Assembly (NCBI GenBank): GCA_947382355.1
Contig: CANCYR010000001.1
Span: forward strand, 1 to 64,000
Source: an uncultured Lachnospiraceae bacterium
Lineage (GTDB): Bacteria > Bacillota > Clostridia > Lachnospirales > Lachnospiraceae
Length of the DNA: 64,000 bases
Direction: 5' to 3'
A model generated the notes under the pieces. The model made no database searches. It was not told the origin of the DNA and was given only the letters and a program-made list of their open reading frames with translations. The translations under genes and the position numbers were made by a program. This document shows positions 8,845 through 18,282 of this stretch, piece by piece (within the stretch, counting starts at the first letter, position 1; each line of letters opens with the position of its first letter).

Positions 8845-10584
8845 ATGATTAAGGTATCTGATTATGTTATGGATTTTCTAAAGGAAAAAGGCATAGAAGA
8901 GATTTTCATGCTGCCGGGCGGTGGTGCTATGCATTTACTTGATTCCATGGGAAATTCAGGCATAGACTATATATGTTTCCAGCATGAGCAGGGGGCAGCT
9001 ATTGCGGCAGAGGCTTATGGGCAGCATACGAATAAGCCGGGCTGCCTTTTGGTTACATCCGGTCCGGGTGCTACCAATGCTATTACAGGCGTTACTGCAG
9101 GCTGGATTGATTCTACTCCTATGTTTGTCTTGTCCGGGCAGTCAAAAAGGGCGGACTTAGTGGGCAATAAACAGGTAAGACAGATTGGTTCCCAGGAGGT
9201 TCAGATAATCGACATGGTAAAGCCTATTACAAAGTATGCGGTACAGATTATGGAACCTACAGAAATACGGTATCATTTGGAAAGGGCTTATTATGAGTGT
9301 ACTACAGGACGCCCGGGACCCGTGTGGCTTTCTGTGCCTTTAGATGTACAGGGAACGGTCATCGATGAAACAAGCTTAAAGGGGTTCGCTCCGGAAAAAA
9401 TAGAGAAGGCTGATATTTCCAATCAGGTTTTAAAGGTGACCGAATTGTTAAAGGAAGCAAAAGCGCCATTGTTTCTTGCGGGAAATGGTATTTATCTATC
9501 GGGAGCAACAGAGGCTTTTGTACAGCTTCTGGAAAAGATAAAGGCACCGGTTCTCACTACATGGAAATCCATGGATATGTTTGATGAAAAATATCCATTT
9601 TATGCAGGACATCCGGGCATTATGGGAGACAGAGGAGCAAATAAGATTCTGCAAAAAGCAGATTTGCTGATTTCTATAGGAAGCAGGCTGGATACCAGTA
9701 TTACAGCATTTAATGATGCACTGTTTGCAAAGAATGCCAAAAAAGTAATTGTTGATATTGATGTACATGAAATAAACAGGATGGAAATGCCCAAGGAAGT
9801 GGAGATAGCTTCGGATGCCGGCGAGTTTCTTACATGCTTTATGGAGAATGTAAAGGAAGAAAGCATGCCGGACTGGAAAGACTGGATTGCCTGCTGTAAG
9901 GCTCTCAGGGCAGATTATCCAACGGTTACAGAGAAGCATAAGGATACGGGGGCATATGTCAGCGCTTATTATTTTATTGATGAACTTTCCAAGCTGTTAA
10001 GGGCAGATGATGTAATTGTACCGGAAAGCTCCGGTGGGGCGGCGGAGATTACCTGCCAGGCATTTAAAATAAAACAGGGACAAAAAATGAAGCATGCAGC
10101 GGGACTTGGTCTGCCATATTCCATTGGGTCATGTATTGCCAATGACAGAAGTCGGACGATTTTAATCAATGGAGACGGCGCCTTTCAATTAAATATTCAG
10201 GAACTGGAAACAATGCACCGGTTAAAATTACCAGTTAAAATGTTTGTTTTGAACAATGGGGGATATGCCAGCATAAGGAATATGCAGCGGGGGAATTTCC
10301 AGAGCAGATACGTGGCAAGCAGCGTGGAAAGCGGATTTACCATTCCGGATATTAGTGCAGTGGCAGGAGCTTATGGGTTCAGGACATATACTATGGCAGA
10401 TAATGAAGAAATGCTTCGGATTCTGCCGCAGATTCTGGCTGATGATGAACCAATGCTTTGCGAAGTCTTTACCTCGCCGGATGAGACAGTCTGGCCCAGA
10501 GTAAAAGCAATGGTTCTGTCGGATGGCAGCATGCGGTCGGGACAGTTGGAAAATATGTGGCCATATATGGATGAAAGAGATTAA
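8845..10584 (+). CDS. ThDP-dependent acetolactate-synthase-like enzyme (possible YerE-type sugar C-acyltransferase)
   Basis: A 579-residue protein with the three-domain layout of acetohydroxyacid synthases. Glu48 in the HEQGAA motif is the predicted ThDP-activating residue; the GDG at 443-445 followed by NN at 470-471 is the ThDP/Mg signature. The start has GGAGG 9 bases upstream. It lies in a sugar-modification island, not an ilv operon, and no regulatory subunit gene is adjacent. YerE, a family member, moves a two-carbon unit from pyruvate to CDP-4-keto-3,6-dideoxyglucose in yersiniose synthesis. CDP-dideoxysugar genes occur here at 21.8 and 36-40 kb, so a YerE-like role is plausible. A plain acetolactate synthase remains possible. 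Confidence 0.8.
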   Translation: MIKVSDYVMDFLKEKGIEEIFMLPGGGAMHLLDSMGNSGIDYICFQHEQGAAIAAEAYGQHTNKPGCLLVTSGPGATNAITGVTAGWIDSTPMFVLSGQSKRADLVGNKQVRQIGSQEVQIIDMVKPITKYAVQIMEPTEIRYHLERAYYECTTGRPGPVWLSVPLDVQGTVIDETSLKGFAPEKIEKADISNQVLKVTELLKEAKAPLFLAGNGIYLSGATEAFVQLLEKIKAPVLTTWKSMDMFDEKYPFYAGHPGIMGDRGANKILQKADLLISIGSRLDTSITAFNDALFAKNAKKVIVDIDVHEINRMEMPKEVEIASDAGEFLTCFMENVKEESMPDWKDWIACCKALRADYPTVTEKHKDTGAYVSAYYFIDELSKLLRADDVIVPESSGGAAEITCQAFKIKQGQKMKHAAGLGLPYSIGSCIANDRSRTILINGDGAFQLNIQELETMHRLKLPVKMFVLNNGGYASIRNMQRGNFQSRYVASSVESGFTIPDISAVAGAYGFRTYTMADNEEMLRILPQILADDEPMLCEVFTSPDETVWPRVKAMVLSDGSMRSGQLENMWPYMDERD

Positions 10585-10604
10585 TCAGGGAGGAAAGAAG
10601 ACAT

Positions 10605-11777
10605 ATGAAAATTTATCCATTTTCATTACAGGAAGAAATAGCAAGTGAAAAATTACTTATATACGGAGCCTCTATCGGAGGAGAGATTTTATTGTCTTTA
10701 TTAAAGAAAAATCAAGTGACTGTATGGGGGGTCTGCGACAGGTTCAAATATGATTGGGATTTTTGCGGATATACAGTTATGAAACCGGAAGATGCTTTAA
10801 AGGAAGAAAGGCTGTCTGTTCTGGTTACGGGAACAAGGGCGTTTAACAGTATTATACAATTTCTGGAGGCCTATCCCAACATTAAGGTATATGAAATCAG
10901 CGATTTCATACAGAATCATGATATTTCCAGTGAAGAGATTTCCTTTGATAAACTTGCTGTGGAAGATTATAAAAAGAAATATCAGTATTATGTGGATGAA
11001 TATCAGAAAGATGATGAGATTATTTTGCCTACCTTTGATTTGACCATATCAGAAGTCTGCAATTTAAGGTGTAAGGATTGTTCCGCACTGGTTCCGTATT
11101 TATCCAAAAGAAATACTTATCCTGCAGAAGATATTATTGAAGATTTTAAGAAAATCGGCAAGGTAGTGGACCGCATCATCGAACTTGTTATTGTAGGCGG
11201 GGAGCCCTTTTTATATAAGGAATTGGATAAACTGCTGGATTTCTTTCAAGCCCAGGAATATATAGATGAAATTTCGGTGGTAAGTAACGGAACGCTGTTT
11301 CCAAGCGAAGCAGCAATAAAAGCATTGCAGCTGGATAAAGTCCGGGTTCGGATAAGCGATTATGATTTGGAAACACAAAAGATAAATGAGCTGAAAGAAT
11401 TTTTTGAAGAACATCATATTAACTATTATATACAAAAGCTGGATTTCTGGCTTGATATGGGACAACCGGTAAAACGAAATTATGCTCCCATAGAGCTTGC
11501 GCAGCTTTTTAGGGATTGTGCTTTCAGCAAGTCACAGGGAATGTTGGACGGCAGAATTTACAGATGTCTGCATGCAGCCGAAATAGGTAAGCTTAACGGA
11601 GTGGAAATAAAAGAAAATGAGGATTATATTGAGATTAGAAACAGCAATAAAAGCCAGGATGAATTGAAAAAGGATTTAAAGCATTATCTGTTTGATATTG
11701 ATTCCATAGTATTGTGTGATTATTGCAGCGGAGCTAAAAATAATATTCAGCCGGCGGTACAGCTGGAGAAGGAATAA
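10605..11777 (+). CDS. radical SAM/SPASM-like protein with N-terminal Rossmann module (A1)
   Basis: A 390-residue protein. Residues 15-105 are a Rossmann-like module (LLIYGASIGGEIL, GVCDRFKYD). The radical SAM core follows with the CxxxCxxC cluster at Cys152, Cys156 and Cys159 (EVCNLRCKDC) and a VGGEPF motif. C-terminal cysteines (RDCAFS, YRCLHA, CDYCSG) could hold an auxiliary Fe-S cluster. Radical SAM enzymes use SAM-derived 5'-deoxyadenosyl radicals; SPASM-type members modify peptides or sugars. The start follows GGGAGGA. It sits between the ThDP enzyme and a second radical SAM gene. The substrate is unknown. Confidence 0.85.
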   Translation: MKIYPFSLQEEIASEKLLIYGASIGGEILLSLLKKNQVTVWGVCDRFKYDWDFCGYTVMKPEDALKEERLSVLVTGTRAFNSIIQFLEAYPNIKVYEISDFIQNHDISSEEISFDKLAVEDYKKKYQYYVDEYQKDDEIILPTFDLTISEVCNLRCKDCSALVPYLSKRNTYPAEDIIEDFKKIGKVVDRIIELVIVGGEPFLYKELDKLLDFFQAQEYIDEISVVSNGTLFPSEAAIKALQLDKVRVRISDYDLETQKINELKEFFEEHHINYYIQKLDFWLDMGQPVKRNYAPIELAQLFRDCAFSKSQGMLDGRIYRCLHAAEIGKLNGVEIKENEDYIEIRNSNKSQDELKKDLKHYLFDIDSIVLCDYCSGAKNNIQPAVQLEKE

Positions 11778-11781
11778 GAGC

Positions 11782-12999
11782 ATGAACATTAATGAAATTC
11801 ATAATTATGAAAAACAGGGAAAGAAAATTATTATATTTGGGGCCGGAATTGTAGGGGAAGTGGTGGAATATGCTTTATCCGCCCGGGGCGTTTCTGTGTA
11901 TTGCTTTTGTGATAATAACGAAGCAAAGATAGGCGGGAGGCTTCATGACAAGCCTGTGAAAGCTTTATGGGAAATTAAGGATGAGGGGCTGGAGCCATTA
12001 TTTGTGGTAGCCATATCCATACATCGGGAAATTGAAATTCAGTTAAATGATTTTGGCTACAGTCTGTTGACCAACAGCAGAGAGCTGGTGGGAGAAATTG
12101 ATATTACAAAATATGATTTTTCCGTTTCCCATTATCAGGTTAAGGAATATATAGAATCTTATATGAGGCATACTGCTGAATATATCGTAAAAGAGGATAA
12201 TATCACAATCAAAAATATTGGTCTTATTATAACGGAGCGATGTTCGTTGAAGTGTAAAGACTGCATTAATCTAATGCAGTATTTTAAAGAGCCTAAGCAT
12301 ATTGACAGTGATATGAATTTAAAATCAATGGAAAGGCTGTTAGAGAATGTGTCCTGTATAGAGCGGGTTTCAGTGGTAGGAGGAGAGCCCTTTGTGAATA
12401 TGGAAGTGTATTCCATAATAGAGTGGCTGGTAAAACAGGATAAAGTAAAAAATGTAACAGTATTTACCAATGCTACGGTAATACCTGATGATGAGCAGAT
12501 AAAATCATTAAAGGACAGTAAGGTTTTTATCAGCATAAGCAATTATGAAGTGAAGAATCAAAAGGTAACCGAATTAAGTGATAAGCTTAAGAAACATGGA
12601 ATCGACTATAATATTGTCAACGAGAGAATATGGAAAGACCTTGGCAATTTACAATGCCGTAACAGGGCTGATGAACAAAACAATACCTTATTCCACAAAT
12701 GCATTTTTGACGGGTGTTTTCAACTGATGTACGGACAATTGCATTATTGTGCACGTTCGGCATGCGGAGTGGCTCTGAAAGCCTTTCCGGTAAAAGAGGG
12801 GGACTATTTTGATTTATTCAGGAGGGACCTTTCGGAGGAAGAATATAAAATAAAATTTATGGAGTTTCTGAATAATAAGGCAACTGCGCCTACTGCATGT
12901 GATTATTGCAACGGAAAGGATTGGAAGTCAAAACATATTCCGGTGGGCATACAGGCAGAACAGGTGCTTGGTTTTGATGGACAGCCTATTTTGTCATAA
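11782..12999 (+). CDS. radical SAM/SPASM-like protein with N-terminal Rossmann module (A2)
   Basis: A 405-residue protein starting at the ATG four bases after the preceding stop, with AGAAGGAA as ribosome binding site; the frame extends further upstream inside the previous gene but that part is not needed. Residues 11-95 are the Rossmann-like module (IIIFGAGIVGEV, FCDNNEAKIGG). The radical SAM cluster is Cys154/158/161 (ERCSLKCKDC), followed by NLMQYFKEP and VVGGEPF. C-terminal cysteines (KCIFDGC, CARSAC, CDYCNG) suggest an auxiliary cluster. It is closest to the copy at 15.4 kb, with which it shares ITERCSLKCK and NLMQYF. Confidence 0.85.
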   Translation: MNINEIHNYEKQGKKIIIFGAGIVGEVVEYALSARGVSVYCFCDNNEAKIGGRLHDKPVKALWEIKDEGLEPLFVVAISIHREIEIQLNDFGYSLLTNSRELVGEIDITKYDFSVSHYQVKEYIESYMRHTAEYIVKEDNITIKNIGLIITERCSLKCKDCINLMQYFKEPKHIDSDMNLKSMERLLENVSCIERVSVVGGEPFVNMEVYSIIEWLVKQDKVKNVTVFTNATVIPDDEQIKSLKDSKVFISISNYEVKNQKVTELSDKLKKHGIDYNIVNERIWKDLGNLQCRNRADEQNNTLFHKCIFDGCFQLMYGQLHYCARSACGVALKAFPVKEGDYFDLFRRDLSEEEYKIKFMEFLNNKATAPTACDYCNGKDWKSKHIPVGIQAEQVLGFDGQPILS

Positions 13000-13085
13000 A
13001 CATATTTAGAGTAAATGCTGCACGGAATTGTTATGATAAAGAAACAATGAATGGCAGAAAAGAAAAAGAGTTGGTAAGGGGAAGC

Positions 13086-15365
13086 ATGATGTCAATGGAA
13101 ATGGTATCTGTGATTGTGCCCGTTTATAGGGTTGAACGGTATATTGCCAGATGTATAGAAAGCATCCTGTCCCAGTCATACAAGAATATAGAAGTCATTT
13201 TGGTAGATGATGGTTCAGATGATGAAAGCGGAAATATTTGTGAGTCTTATAAAAAAAAGGACGATAGAATCGTAGTGCTCCATCAGGAGAATCAGGGTGT
13301 ATCTGCTGCAAGAAATGCCGGGCTGGATGCAGCAGGGGGAAAGTATATCCAGTTTGTGGATGGGGATGATATGCTGCTTAAGGGAGCAATCCAGACGCTT
13401 GTAGATGGAATGGCAGGCGTTGAGCTGGTGCTGTGCGGACATATTGCGGCAAGGTGCGATACACCGGAACAGGAAGAGGAAAAGCTGTTGATAAAGCCTG
13501 CCCTTGAGCCGGGAGAAGCCCTGCAGTCTCAATTTGCCAAAAGGATACGTTATTCGGAATATGGCATTATTACAGGATGGGAATATCCCTTTGACAAGCT
13601 GTTTAAAAGGTCTGTTATAGAGGAACATCATTTAAGGTTCACATATGGCTTATGCCATGGAGAGGATTCGGAATTTGTTCTTGCCTATGTAAGGTGCATT
13701 CATAAATATTATGTGACTGACAGGTGCTTATACAAGTATTACATCAATAATTTCTCGGCTGGAACGATTTCATCAGCCACAAGATTCAGAGAAAATATGT
13801 ATGAGCTGACGAAAGCAACCTTTGAGAAAGTAAAAGGCTTTCTGGAAGAACAGGAAGTGTTTTGCGGGGACATTAAGGAAGGCTTTGAACATGCATATGT
13901 GAATGAAGTAGTAAAACTCATTTATCGGTATTTCCGGAAAGACTGTACCATGAGTGAAGGGGAAAAGGAAGAAAAGATAAAGGGTATTTTAAGCGATGAA
14001 ATGCTCAGACAGGGATTATTCTCTTTTCAGGTGAAAAACAGCAGTGAAGATGAAAATATGCCCGGACTGTTGAAAGAAGGAACCTATAGTAAAATAAAAG
14101 AATATGGGCTCTGGAAATCAAAAGTTATTTATGAGCATAGACAAAAAAAAGAAGTTTATATGTCTATCGTCATACCTGTCTATAATCGTTCATTGGAATT
14201 GCAGACCTGTATTGAAAGTATAAACAGGTTGGAGATGGATGATATTGAAATTATCATAATTAACGATTGTTCCACAGATGATACATATGAAGTCTGCTGC
14301 AATTTAGAAAGGTCCTTTAAGCAAATTAAAGTAATTGATAATTCTCAAAATATGGGACCGGGTGCCTGCAGGATGCTTGGACTGGCTGAAGCAGATGGAA
14401 AATATGTGTTTTTTTTAGATAGTGACGACCGGTTATTAAGTGAATTTACTGAAGTTTATAAATACATTCGGAACGATGAACATACATGTGACGGATACTT
14501 GTTTGGTTATGTGGAAAACAGAGAAGATGGTACTAAAATTTACAGAAAGCTTTTTGATGAAGCGGTGGAATTAAGCGGAATGGAGTTTTTGGAAAAAGTA
14601 GTTCCCAAAATGGACATGCAGGCTATGTGGCAATTTGTTTACAACAAAGAATATCTTCTTCGTTTTCATATTACATGTCCGGCGGATATGAAAGTGAATG
14701 AAGATTATATGTTTAATATGCAGGTATATTCATTTGCTGCACGGCTTTGCTGTCTTCCGTATACAGGATATTCATATAATTATAATCAAGACTCCCTGAC
14801 ACATGATACTGGCTTAAAGATTCAGTATGAGGGCGCTGTTTTGTGCATTCAGAATTATTGCAATTTGATATATGATAATCCTGCAATAGAGGACAGAAGA
14901 AAAGAGCTTCTTTGGGAAAGTGTAAGATTAATGGTATATTCCATATATTCAAATGATATAAGTGAACAGTACAATATTAGGTATAAAGAGCTTATTGAGG
15001 AGCAAATCTGGACAAACCTGCAGCAGATAACAGAAAATTTTCAAAGAGAACTGTGGATTTATCCGGCATCTGTTTTTGGAAAAGGCGCTTTAAAAAATAT
15101 TTTGCAGCTGGCATTAAAAAAGGGTGTGGAATTAAAAGCAGGAGGATTTATCGATAAAAATAAGGAAAGTCTGTTATCACGAAAGCTTATAGCAGAAGGA
15201 ATCAGAGTGGTGGAGCTAGATGAGCTGTCAGAAAACAAGGTGGGTATTGGCGTATATTATGTGAAAAAGTCAGTTTTACAGGAAATAAAACAGCGTCTGA
15301 GTAAAACGGAATTTCGCTGGAGGGAAATGGCAGATATAAATATTGAGGCAATGGGGAAGGAATGA
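13086..15365 (+). CDS. tandem GT2-GT2 glycosyltransferase with C-terminal Rossmann-like module
   Basis: About 759 residues with three parts. Residues 5-270 are a GT2 domain (VSVIVPVYRVERYI, LVDDGSDDE, FVDGDD). Residues 357-600 are a second GT2 (MSIVIPVYNRS, INDCSTDDT, FLDSDD). From about 661 comes the island's Rossmann-like module (ASVFGKGALKNI, GGFIDKNKES), here at the C-terminus. The ATG at 13086 is preferred because AAGGGGAAG precedes it; an in-frame ATG at 13047 has a weaker site. Two catalytic domains suggest that one protein adds two sugars in sequence. Confidence 0.85.
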   Translation: MMSMEMVSVIVPVYRVERYIARCIESILSQSYKNIEVILVDDGSDDESGNICESYKKKDDRIVVLHQENQGVSAARNAGLDAAGGKYIQFVDGDDMLLKGAIQTLVDGMAGVELVLCGHIAARCDTPEQEEEKLLIKPALEPGEALQSQFAKRIRYSEYGIITGWEYPFDKLFKRSVIEEHHLRFTYGLCHGEDSEFVLAYVRCIHKYYVTDRCLYKYYINNFSAGTISSATRFRENMYELTKATFEKVKGFLEEQEVFCGDIKEGFEHAYVNEVVKLIYRYFRKDCTMSEGEKEEKIKGILSDEMLRQGLFSFQVKNSSEDENMPGLLKEGTYSKIKEYGLWKSKVIYEHRQKKEVYMSIVIPVYNRSLELQTCIESINRLEMDDIEIIIINDCSTDDTYEVCCNLERSFKQIKVIDNSQNMGPGACRMLGLAEADGKYVFFLDSDDRLLSEFTEVYKYIRNDEHTCDGYLFGYVENREDGTKIYRKLFDEAVELSGMEFLEKVVPKMDMQAMWQFVYNKEYLLRFHITCPADMKVNEDYMFNMQVYSFAARLCCLPYTGYSYNYNQDSLTHDTGLKIQYEGAVLCIQNYCNLIYDNPAIEDRRKELLWESVRLMVYSIYSNDISEQYNIRYKELIEEQIWTNLQQITENFQRELWIYPASVFGKGALKNILQLALKKGVELKAGGFIDKNKESLLSRKLIAEGIRVVELDELSENKVGIGVYYVKKSVLQEIKQRLSKTEFRWREMADINIEAMGKE

Positions 15366-15374
15366 GATGAGGAT

Positions 15375-16586
15375 ATGGAAAAAATAATTTTTCCGGCTTT
15401 AGAGAAGCTTGATAAAGAAAGAAAATGGTGTCAGGATGATTCGGCTGAGTATTGGATATACGGATATGGAAGAATTGGAAAAGAAACATTAGAAACATTA
15501 GCAAAACGAAAGAAACATGTAAAGGGAATTATTGATAAGAAAAGGGATGCGGACTCGGTAAATGGAATACCTGTAATTGAGCCGGAACAATGGAAACAGT
15601 ATGACTCAGGAATTGTGCTGATATGTACAGACATATTTTATAATGAAATAAAACATAAACTGCTTCAAAAGAATATCCACACATTTGCCCCGTATTATAG
15701 CATATACCTGGGAAGGGAACTGGATTATTCTGAATATAACAAGGTAAACAGAGTACCGGCGCAGATTCAATATAACCAATATAGTCAGGAGGCTGTCAAA
15801 AATAATGATGTGGTTCTGGAGGGATTAGATGTTGTAATAACGGAAAGATGCAGCTTAAAATGCAAGGAATGTTCAAATTTAATGCAATATTTTTCACACC
15901 CTCAAAACGCCGACTATGAAGATGTTATGGCCAGTCTTGTAAGGGTATTAAAAGAAGTAAAATATATAAAAGATATAAATATATTGGGCGGAGAGCCATT
16001 TATGAATAAGGAATGGCACAAATATGTTTTGGAAATTATGAAGTATGAGAATATAGGGAACATTTTGATTCATACCAATGGAACCATCCTTCCCGCAGAA
16101 GAAGAATTGAAAAAAATAAAGGACAAGCGGGTTGTATTTAAGCTTAGTAATTATGGAAATGTATCTGTAAATTTAGAGGGAATCGTAAAGTTGCTTAAAA
16201 AGCATGAAATCTGTTATACAGTTGCAAAAGTGACAGAATGGGTTCGCTGCGGGGATATTTATCAGCATAATAGAAGCGAGGCTGAAAATAGAAAGGTTTA
16301 TAATGCATGTTGCATGAAAGGTGTGTTATCATTAAAGAATGGAAAAATTTTTGGATGTCCCTTTGCAGGAAATGTAGCAGCTTTGCAGGCAGTTCCACAG
16401 GAAATTAACGAAGGAGTGCCAGTTTCAGAAGAAGATATGTTAACCGGGATAAAGGAACTAAAGGAAAAGAAGTTTCTTAAGGCGTGTGATTATTGTGAAG
16501 GCCGGCCTATAGGTTTTTATGATATTCCGGCAGCGGAACAGATAAAAGAACCAAGGGAATATGAGCAGTATGTTTATAAAAAATAA
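15375..16586 (+). CDS. radical SAM/SPASM-like protein with N-terminal Rossmann module (A3)
   Basis: A 403-residue protein: Rossmann-like module at 25-110 (YWIYGYGRIGKET, GIIDKKRDADS), radical SAM core with Cys159/163/166 (ERCSLKCKEC), ILGGEPFMNKEW, and C-terminal cysteines (NACCMKG, FGCPFAG, CDYCEG). It begins 10 bases after the double GT2 gene. It is most like the A2 copy, so the two may act on similar substrates. No substrate can be read from the sequence. Confidence 0.85.
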   Translation: MEKIIFPALEKLDKERKWCQDDSAEYWIYGYGRIGKETLETLAKRKKHVKGIIDKKRDADSVNGIPVIEPEQWKQYDSGIVLICTDIFYNEIKHKLLQKNIHTFAPYYSIYLGRELDYSEYNKVNRVPAQIQYNQYSQEAVKNNDVVLEGLDVVITERCSLKCKECSNLMQYFSHPQNADYEDVMASLVRVLKEVKYIKDINILGGEPFMNKEWHKYVLEIMKYENIGNILIHTNGTILPAEEELKKIKDKRVVFKLSNYGNVSVNLEGIVKLLKKHEICYTVAKVTEWVRCGDIYQHNRSEAENRKVYNACCMKGVLSLKNGKIFGCPFAGNVAALQAVPQEINEGVPVSEEDMLTGIKELKEKKFLKACDYCEGRPIGFYDIPAAEQIKEPREYEQYVYKK

Positions 16587-16646
16587 CACTATAAGAGAGT
16601 ATAAGCAGTGAGCTTAGGAAGTTGAATGTGAGAATAAGCAGAAGAG

Positions 16647-17519
16647 ATGAAAATATTATTAACAGGTTCTAGTGGATTTATAGGAAAAAATATAAAAGAA
16701 AATTTAGAAGGCAGTTTTTGCCTCGCAGCGCCAAACAGTGCAGAATTGAATTTATTAGATACAGACAGAGTTTATGAGTATTTGAAAGAGGAAAAGTTTG
16801 ATATTATTATTCATTCTGCAAATAGAAATACTACAAGAAAGAAGAATACTACTTTTTATGACTCATTAGATGGAAACCTTCGCATGTTTTATAATCTTGC
16901 AAGGTGCAGTCATTTATTTGGAAGAATGTATTATTTCGGTTCCGGGGCGGAATATGATATGGAGCATTATTGCCCTGATATGAAGGAAGCGTATTTTGAT
17001 ACACATGTGCCCAAGGATCCGTATGGTTTTTCCAAATACATTATGTCTAAGCAATGTGAACAAAGCAATAATATTTATGATTTACGCCTGTTTGGGGTAT
17101 ATGGCAGGTATGAGGAATGGGAGCGGAGATTTATATCCAATGCCATATGCAGGGCGTTAAAAGGAATGCCTATTACATTGCGGAAGAATGTATATTTTGA
17201 TTACCTCTGGGTAAATGATTTAACTAAGATTTTAAAGTGGTTTATTCATCATGAGCCCATTCATAAACATTACAATGTGTGCCGGGGCAGCAGAGTGGAT
17301 TTATATTCCCTGGCATGTATGGTCAGGGAAATCCTGCACATTGATTGTGAGATTATAGTGAGTGAACCGGGTTTTAAGCCGGAGTATACCGGTAATAACC
17401 AACGGTTATTAAAGGAAATTGGGAATTTTCAATTTACGGCTTTTGAGGATTCCATAAGGGTTTTAGTGGATTATTATAAAGAGAATTTAAGCAGCATTGA
17501 TGAAACGTTATTATTATAA
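16647..17519 (+). CDS. NAD(P)-dependent sugar epimerase/dehydratase family (SDR)
   Basis: A 290-residue extended short-chain dehydrogenase/reductase. The N-terminal TGSSGFIGKN is the NAD(P)-binding glycine motif, and YGFSK matches the catalytic YxxxK. It acts on a nucleotide sugar: an epimerase, 4-ketoreductase or dehydratase; the sequence alone does not decide which. It lies between a radical SAM gene and an acetyltransferase gene. Together with the reductase at 36.5 kb it is a candidate for the final reduction in a CDP-dideoxysugar route. Confidence 0.8.
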   Translation: MKILLTGSSGFIGKNIKENLEGSFCLAAPNSAELNLLDTDRVYEYLKEEKFDIIIHSANRNTTRKKNTTFYDSLDGNLRMFYNLARCSHLFGRMYYFGSGAEYDMEHYCPDMKEAYFDTHVPKDPYGFSKYIMSKQCEQSNNIYDLRLFGVYGRYEEWERRFISNAICRALKGMPITLRKNVYFDYLWVNDLTKILKWFIHHEPIHKHYNVCRGSRVDLYSLACMVREILHIDCEIIVSEPGFKPEYTGNNQRLLKEIGNFQFTAFEDSIRVLVDYYKENLSSIDETLLL

Positions 17520-17599
17520 ATAGATTGAAAGGTAAATTGAAACAGCTATCTTTATCAGGATGATGCTTTAATGGAAGCGCACAGGAATGGAGAAATGAA

Positions 17600-18268
17600 A
17601 TGAAAACATCACTGGCAAAGGAAGAAATAGGCGGATTGTTAAAAAAACAGTTGGAATTTTATATCCCGGATGGTTACAGGGTTAATGATGAATACTGGCT
17701 GAAAGCAATTACTGCGGCATTGGAACGATGTGACAATTGTTTTAAACATATTTTAATGCCTGGCTATAAAAATTCAAATGGCGAAAGCCTTTTTTCACAT
17801 CTTCATCGTGATCAATATGCTACTTTTTTATATTTTTTAGGCAATACTATCTGGAATTGTTACCATGATAAGCAGGTATGCGATAAATTATTGAATTTAC
17901 AAAGCATATTGCATGGCATATTTTTATCTTATAAATGTGTAATGCCGGATATTTTTCTCTTTAGTCATCCAATAGGAAGCATTATTGGGAATGCAAAATA
18001 TTCGGATGGTTTGTATATAGGACATCATGTTACCGTTAATACAAAAAGCGATTTGCATATTGGGAAATTATGCGCGCTTTTGCCGGGTGCTACAATTTGT
18101 GGAAATGAACCTATTGGAGACAGAGTTTCCATTGGAGTAAATGTGACGGTATACAATAAGAGGATAGAGGATAATTCGGTTGTATATCATGAAGACGGGA
18201 AAATAAAGATCAGGCCGTGCCTGAAAGAGAAATGCTGGTCAGAAGAAAAGTTTGATATAAGACTGTAA
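17600..18268 (+). CDS. hexapeptide-repeat acetyltransferase (CysE-like)
   Basis: A 222-residue protein with an N-terminal helical half and a left-handed beta-helix C-terminal half. The hexapeptide turns are visible in IGNAKYSDGLYIGHHVTVN and IGDRVSIGVNVTVYN. It resembles serine O-acetyltransferases, but in a glycan island it more likely acetylates a sugar hydroxyl or amine. It starts at ATG after GGAGAA and is followed 14 bases later by a large glycosyltransferase gene. Confidence 0.8.
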   Translation: MKTSLAKEEIGGLLKKQLEFYIPDGYRVNDEYWLKAITAALERCDNCFKHILMPGYKNSNGESLFSHLHRDQYATFLYFLGNTIWNCYHDKQVCDKLLNLQSILHGIFLSYKCVMPDIFLFSHPIGSIIGNAKYSDGLYIGHHVTVNTKSDLHIGKLCALLPGATICGNEPIGDRVSIGVNVTVYNKRIEDNSVVYHEDGKIKIRPCLKEKCWSEEKFDIRL

Positions 18269-18282
18269 ATGGAGAAAGTAGA

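Noticed and set aside
8845-10584. Housekeeping acetolactate synthase of branched-chain amino acid synthesis
   Set aside because: Not ruled out by motifs, but there is no ilvN, ilvC or leu gene nearby and the setting is a sugar-modification island, so a sugar role is preferred.
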